A stretch of DNA of 64,000 bases from Alisma plantago-aquatica. Its lineage: Eukaryota; Streptophyta; Magnoliopsida; Alismatales; Alismataceae. The stretch covers positions 1,163,526,749 to 1,163,590,748 of the forward strand of contig OY856409.1 of the NCBI GenBank assembly GCA_963693085.1. The letters are read 5' to 3'. Made by a program: the position numbers and the translations under genes. Below the pieces are notes generated by a model. That model made no database searches, was not told the DNA's origin, and saw only the letters and a list, made by a program, of their open reading frames with translations. Shown piece after piece: positions 60,681 to 64,000 of this stretch (its first letter is position 1; the number at the start of each line of letters is the position of its first letter).

Positions 60681-62210
60681 GTTACAAAATTATTTGGAAA
60701 AGGATATTTGACCTAGCATCTTGGGCATTTTATCATACGCAACCCCTGAATGGCTTAAAAGATTAAAAATTTCTTGAGTTTTATAACGGGTTGTATCATA
60801 GAAGTAGATAAGAAGAAAATAAGGATGGATTTGCAATCATAACATTGGAGTATGATTTATTGCAAAACTAGAGATGAAACTAGGTAAAATAGTGGACAAC
60901 ACTTATCAATTCCAAAATAAAAGTTACCAAGAAATTGGTGTTTTTATTCATTACAAAATGGAAAATTCTATAATGTGATTAATTTCTTGGGATTAGACCC
61001 AACTACATCATGAAACATCATACTCAATACAAAATGTAAACTATACTTACTACATCTACTAACATAACTTGCAAAAAGTTGAAAAGGAGAGAGTTTTTTT
61101 GTTTGTTAGACACAATACTAATGAGAGAGATATCCTTCCAAAAATCATTTCATACCTTTGTCATGGGAAGAAGAAGTACCACCAGAAGGAGGCACCATTA
61201 TTGCAGGTTTAGGTGCAAGCTCAACATCCATATCATCTTCATTATCTTCATGAGGACTAGAACTAAGAGATAACTTGGGCTCAATGTTAGTCTAAGAGTA
61301 CACACAGACGCGGGGAGTATTTAACCCATAGTAGAAAGGGATGTACTACTTAATACAAGTCCTCAATGAAGTAGAATGGTGAGAAAAATCTTTCATAAAA
61401 CATAGGTGTAGATAATAGCACACAAAAGAATTTTCAAACTGAGGAGGAGGAACCTTTTAAGCATGAGGATCTGACAAGTAACCTCATAGAGGGATGGAAG
61501 AACAAGGAACATCACATCCCATCATGTTGTATCGATGGAATCAGGTCATATCTTCTCTGAGAAGTATTATAAAAGTACCAAGCTCCTTTGGATGCACGAA
61601 GGAGTGGATTTGAGGAGTATTGGGAAGACCCATTACAAGATATACATATAATTAATGAGTGCTTGATGTAACAAGACACATATAATAGGAAAATTCACAA
61701 CTTACCACATCAAGAAGACCAAACCTAGTGTGAAGGGCTGCTGAAAATAGACATCTCTTTCTAAATCCTAGATATCATGAAGCGTAATCACTAGTAGGAA
61801 GAACAAAATAGAGGCCATCCTAATACAAATTATTGAAATCCTTTAGATATGAGGGATGATTGTGAAGAACCAAATATTTTGTCAACAATTGATGAATCTC
61901 TTCTAACCCAAGTACGCAATGTAGCTTCCTAGAAAAAGGAGGAGATACAATGATGAGCCAATGAAAAATCCTAAAGAAGATCCATAAACCCATGCATCCT
62001 TCCACCTATTGGGAACAAGAAAAAAGGGAAATGTATATCCTACAAAAAGAATTGATCAATCAATATGAGATGGACTTTGAAATTCAAATAGATAAAATAA
62101 GGTTAAATCATGGTATGATACTAAGGTAGGTATAAGACACGTTGTTGAAGAAGCCCCATATCATATTGTAGATATGGCCAAGATGCCACAAATGGCTGCT
62201 CAACACCATA
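60681..62210 (-). other. Unclassified stretch upstream of the Athila gag
   Basis: Scattered minus-strand frames with protein-like composition, including an acidic piece near 61230 (PHEDNEDDMDVELAPKP) and segments near 61330-61560 and 61820-62005. They may belong to the N-terminal part of the same gag polyprotein or to another element; I do not recognise the family. No LTR is identified here. Confidence 0.3.
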
Positions 62211-64000
62211 TGTATGGACCCTGACCTCTGTTTTGGGCTTACTCTGTTTGCTTTGCCTAAAACTTGTGCTTAGATGTTTGTGAATTACCTGAGTTGTGAT
62301 TAGGGTTATGTTTGTGCTTCGTTGGGAGGTTGAGGTGCAACTTGCAAATTACCCAAGTTTTAGGGTTTGTGTGCAAGTTTTTCACCTTGAGAGATACCTT
62401 TCGCTCTTCTTGCATCCTCTATGTTTGAGAGGATGGGTTGGGCACCTTGCTTGGTTTGGTTTGAGCCTTGTTGAGCTTGTTGAAGCTTAGGCTTGTTGTT
62501 GGGCTTTATTGGGCCTTGTTTGAGCTTGGTGATGCCTTCTTGCTTGGTGTGTCGGCCAAAGGGTGTGTCGGCCTAGAGGTGTGCCGGGTAGTGGTGTATC
62601 GGCCATGGCACCATGTTGGGCGATACACACCCTCTTGACCTAGCCTTGTTTGCGTCACCATTCTTTGGACAAGTGGTCATTGCTTTGCTAGTTGGTGGCA
62701 AGCCATGAGCATGTGGTTTGGGGTGCTAGCAAGGTGGCATAGTTTGGACAAGTGGTGGTTTGGGTGAGCACATGTGGATCAATCCCCTAGTGTATGCCCA
62801 CTTAACCCCCTTCCATATATACCCCCTTCTTTGCTAGCTTGGGATCCCTTTAGCTCCTTAGTTGCTTCCCATCTTTCTTAGTGGTCGATATCTCCCCTTG
62901 GTAGAGCTTGGTGGCCGATCTCCTTGGTGGAGTCTTCTTCTTCCTCTAGTGGTGGCTTAAACCCTAGATGTGCTTTACTCCTTCTCCTCTTGTGGTGAGT
63001 ATCTCTCTCCCTATCCTTGGCACCTTCTTCTTCTTCTCTCTTTCTTTTCGGCCATGGTGGTTATGGAGTTATCTTATCTCCTAGTGTTGGTCGAAGCTGG
63101 TGCCTTGGAGCTTGAAGCTTGTTTCTTGGAGCTTTGGAGCTTTATAAGTGTGCTTAAGGCGGGTTACATAACTCCTAACCTTACTATACTACTTCTTTAT
63201 CATGTTGCTTTGCTATATGTTTTGGCCATGTCAACTTCTAGCCATGTTTCTTGCTTTAATGGTTATGTGGTTGCCTTAGATGTACTCTAGACCTTATTGC
63301 GATGGTTACCTAGGGTTGGCTGAACCATTAGATGTGGAGTAATTTGGGCAAAACCCCTCTCTCACTTAGTTGTTGAGAGGTGAGCCTAGGGTTTCCTAAT
63401 CCCATGGTGAGTGTTGTTTTGGGTTGGATGGTCGATATGGTGATGGACCTTCTTATTGTCCAATAGGTGATGGAAGTTGTACAAAACCCCTCTCTCACTT
63501 ATTGTTGAGAGGTGAGCCAACTCTCTTGATCTTTTAGGGTTTCTTGGTGACAGTCTTGAGGTTGAAGATGACCAACCCGTCATGGCCTTTGAACCTTTGC
63601 ACAATACCCTAAGTAATGTTCTACCCGATATCCCTCTTCTAGGGTTGAGCCTGGGTGACATGCTAGGTGAACGCCTTATTGACCTCTTGATCGATATGGT
63701 TTCTTAACCGATATGTGGTTGGGCGATATGCCTTGGATGATATGGTACTTGGTTGAAATCCCTTCTTGAGTTCCTTGGGAGACATGGTTAGGCCATGCCT
63801 TGTTGGTTGAGCAACACCCCTCCTTCCTTGAGTTGTGAGGTGAGCTCCAATCCCTTGGCCGACATGGTGCTGCCCGATATGGACTCTTGGTTGATGTAAC
63901 CCTGGATGGGCAATATAGTGGCTTGTTCCCTTGACCTATGGAAGGAATATCTTGTGTTGGGCATTATGGTTTGTACCTTGCACGACACTCCCCTAGTTGT
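62211..64000 (+). mobile_element. Long Tekay-lineage LTR, 5' part, cut by the window end
   Basis: Starts TGTATGGACCCTGACCTCTG, parallel to the long-LTR start at 51934. It keeps aaattacccaagttttaggg (62345), a TATA box at 62816-62821 followed by cccccttctttg, a ggcgggttacataactcc block (63158; compare 45389) and many atcggcc/cgatatgg words (62550-62620, 63690-63880). The downstream arrays and the right end are beyond the window. Confidence 0.6.

Overview
The window looks like repeat-rich nuclear DNA of a flowering plant with a large genome. I see no intact host gene, no tRNA and no functional rRNA gene. Almost everything I can classify is plant mobile DNA: L1-type LINEs, a Tip100-like hAT element, Cassandra (the 5S-carrying terminal-repeat retrotransposon in miniature), Ty3/gypsy Tekay-type chromovirus elements with long LTRs, and Athila-type elements. 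All recognisable retroelement proteins carry stops or frameshifts. I do not name a species.

Layout. 1-2446: minus-strand L1 ORF2 remnant ending at a TA/GA microsatellite. 3503-5426: non-autonomous hAT element with an exact 8-bp target duplication. 6325-10655: minus-strand Cassandra array with four LTR copies (one lacking its 5S part), split by a 2,882-bp gypsy-type LTR (7583-10464) whose two ends are a perfect 134-bp inverted repeat. 11086-12480: second minus-strand L1 remnant with a reverse transcriptase thumb and zinc-binding region. 13.4-18 kb: poorly classifiable LTR-like DNA. 18190-19914: Athila-type 3' ORF and 3' untranslated region. 22341-25807: solo gypsy LTR with a 5-bp target duplication. 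29273-33056: plus-strand Athila LTR, gag and protease, followed by an LTR-like block to about 35683.

The right half is a three-level nest that can be dated by order. A minus-strand Athila-type gag-protease is split within its protease reading frame (36560-37009 and 59751-60680). The insert is a complete minus-strand Tekay chromovirus (37010-59750, target duplication acttg) with two 2.4-kb LTRs and gag, protease, RT, RNase H, integrase and chromodomain remnants. That element is itself split in gag by a plus-strand element (43970-57105, target duplication aatat). The innermost element has two LTRs of about 5.1 kb and encodes only a gag, so it depends on other elements for pol. Both empty sites can be reconstructed in frame.

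The least ordinary features are the inverted-ended LTR at 7583-10464, the multi-copy Cassandra array with a 5S-less LTR, and the gag-only element. The LTRs of the gag-only element carry three different tandem arrays downstream of a TATA box, one of them a 37-bp unit that repeatedly forms an ATTGG/CCAAT hairpin.
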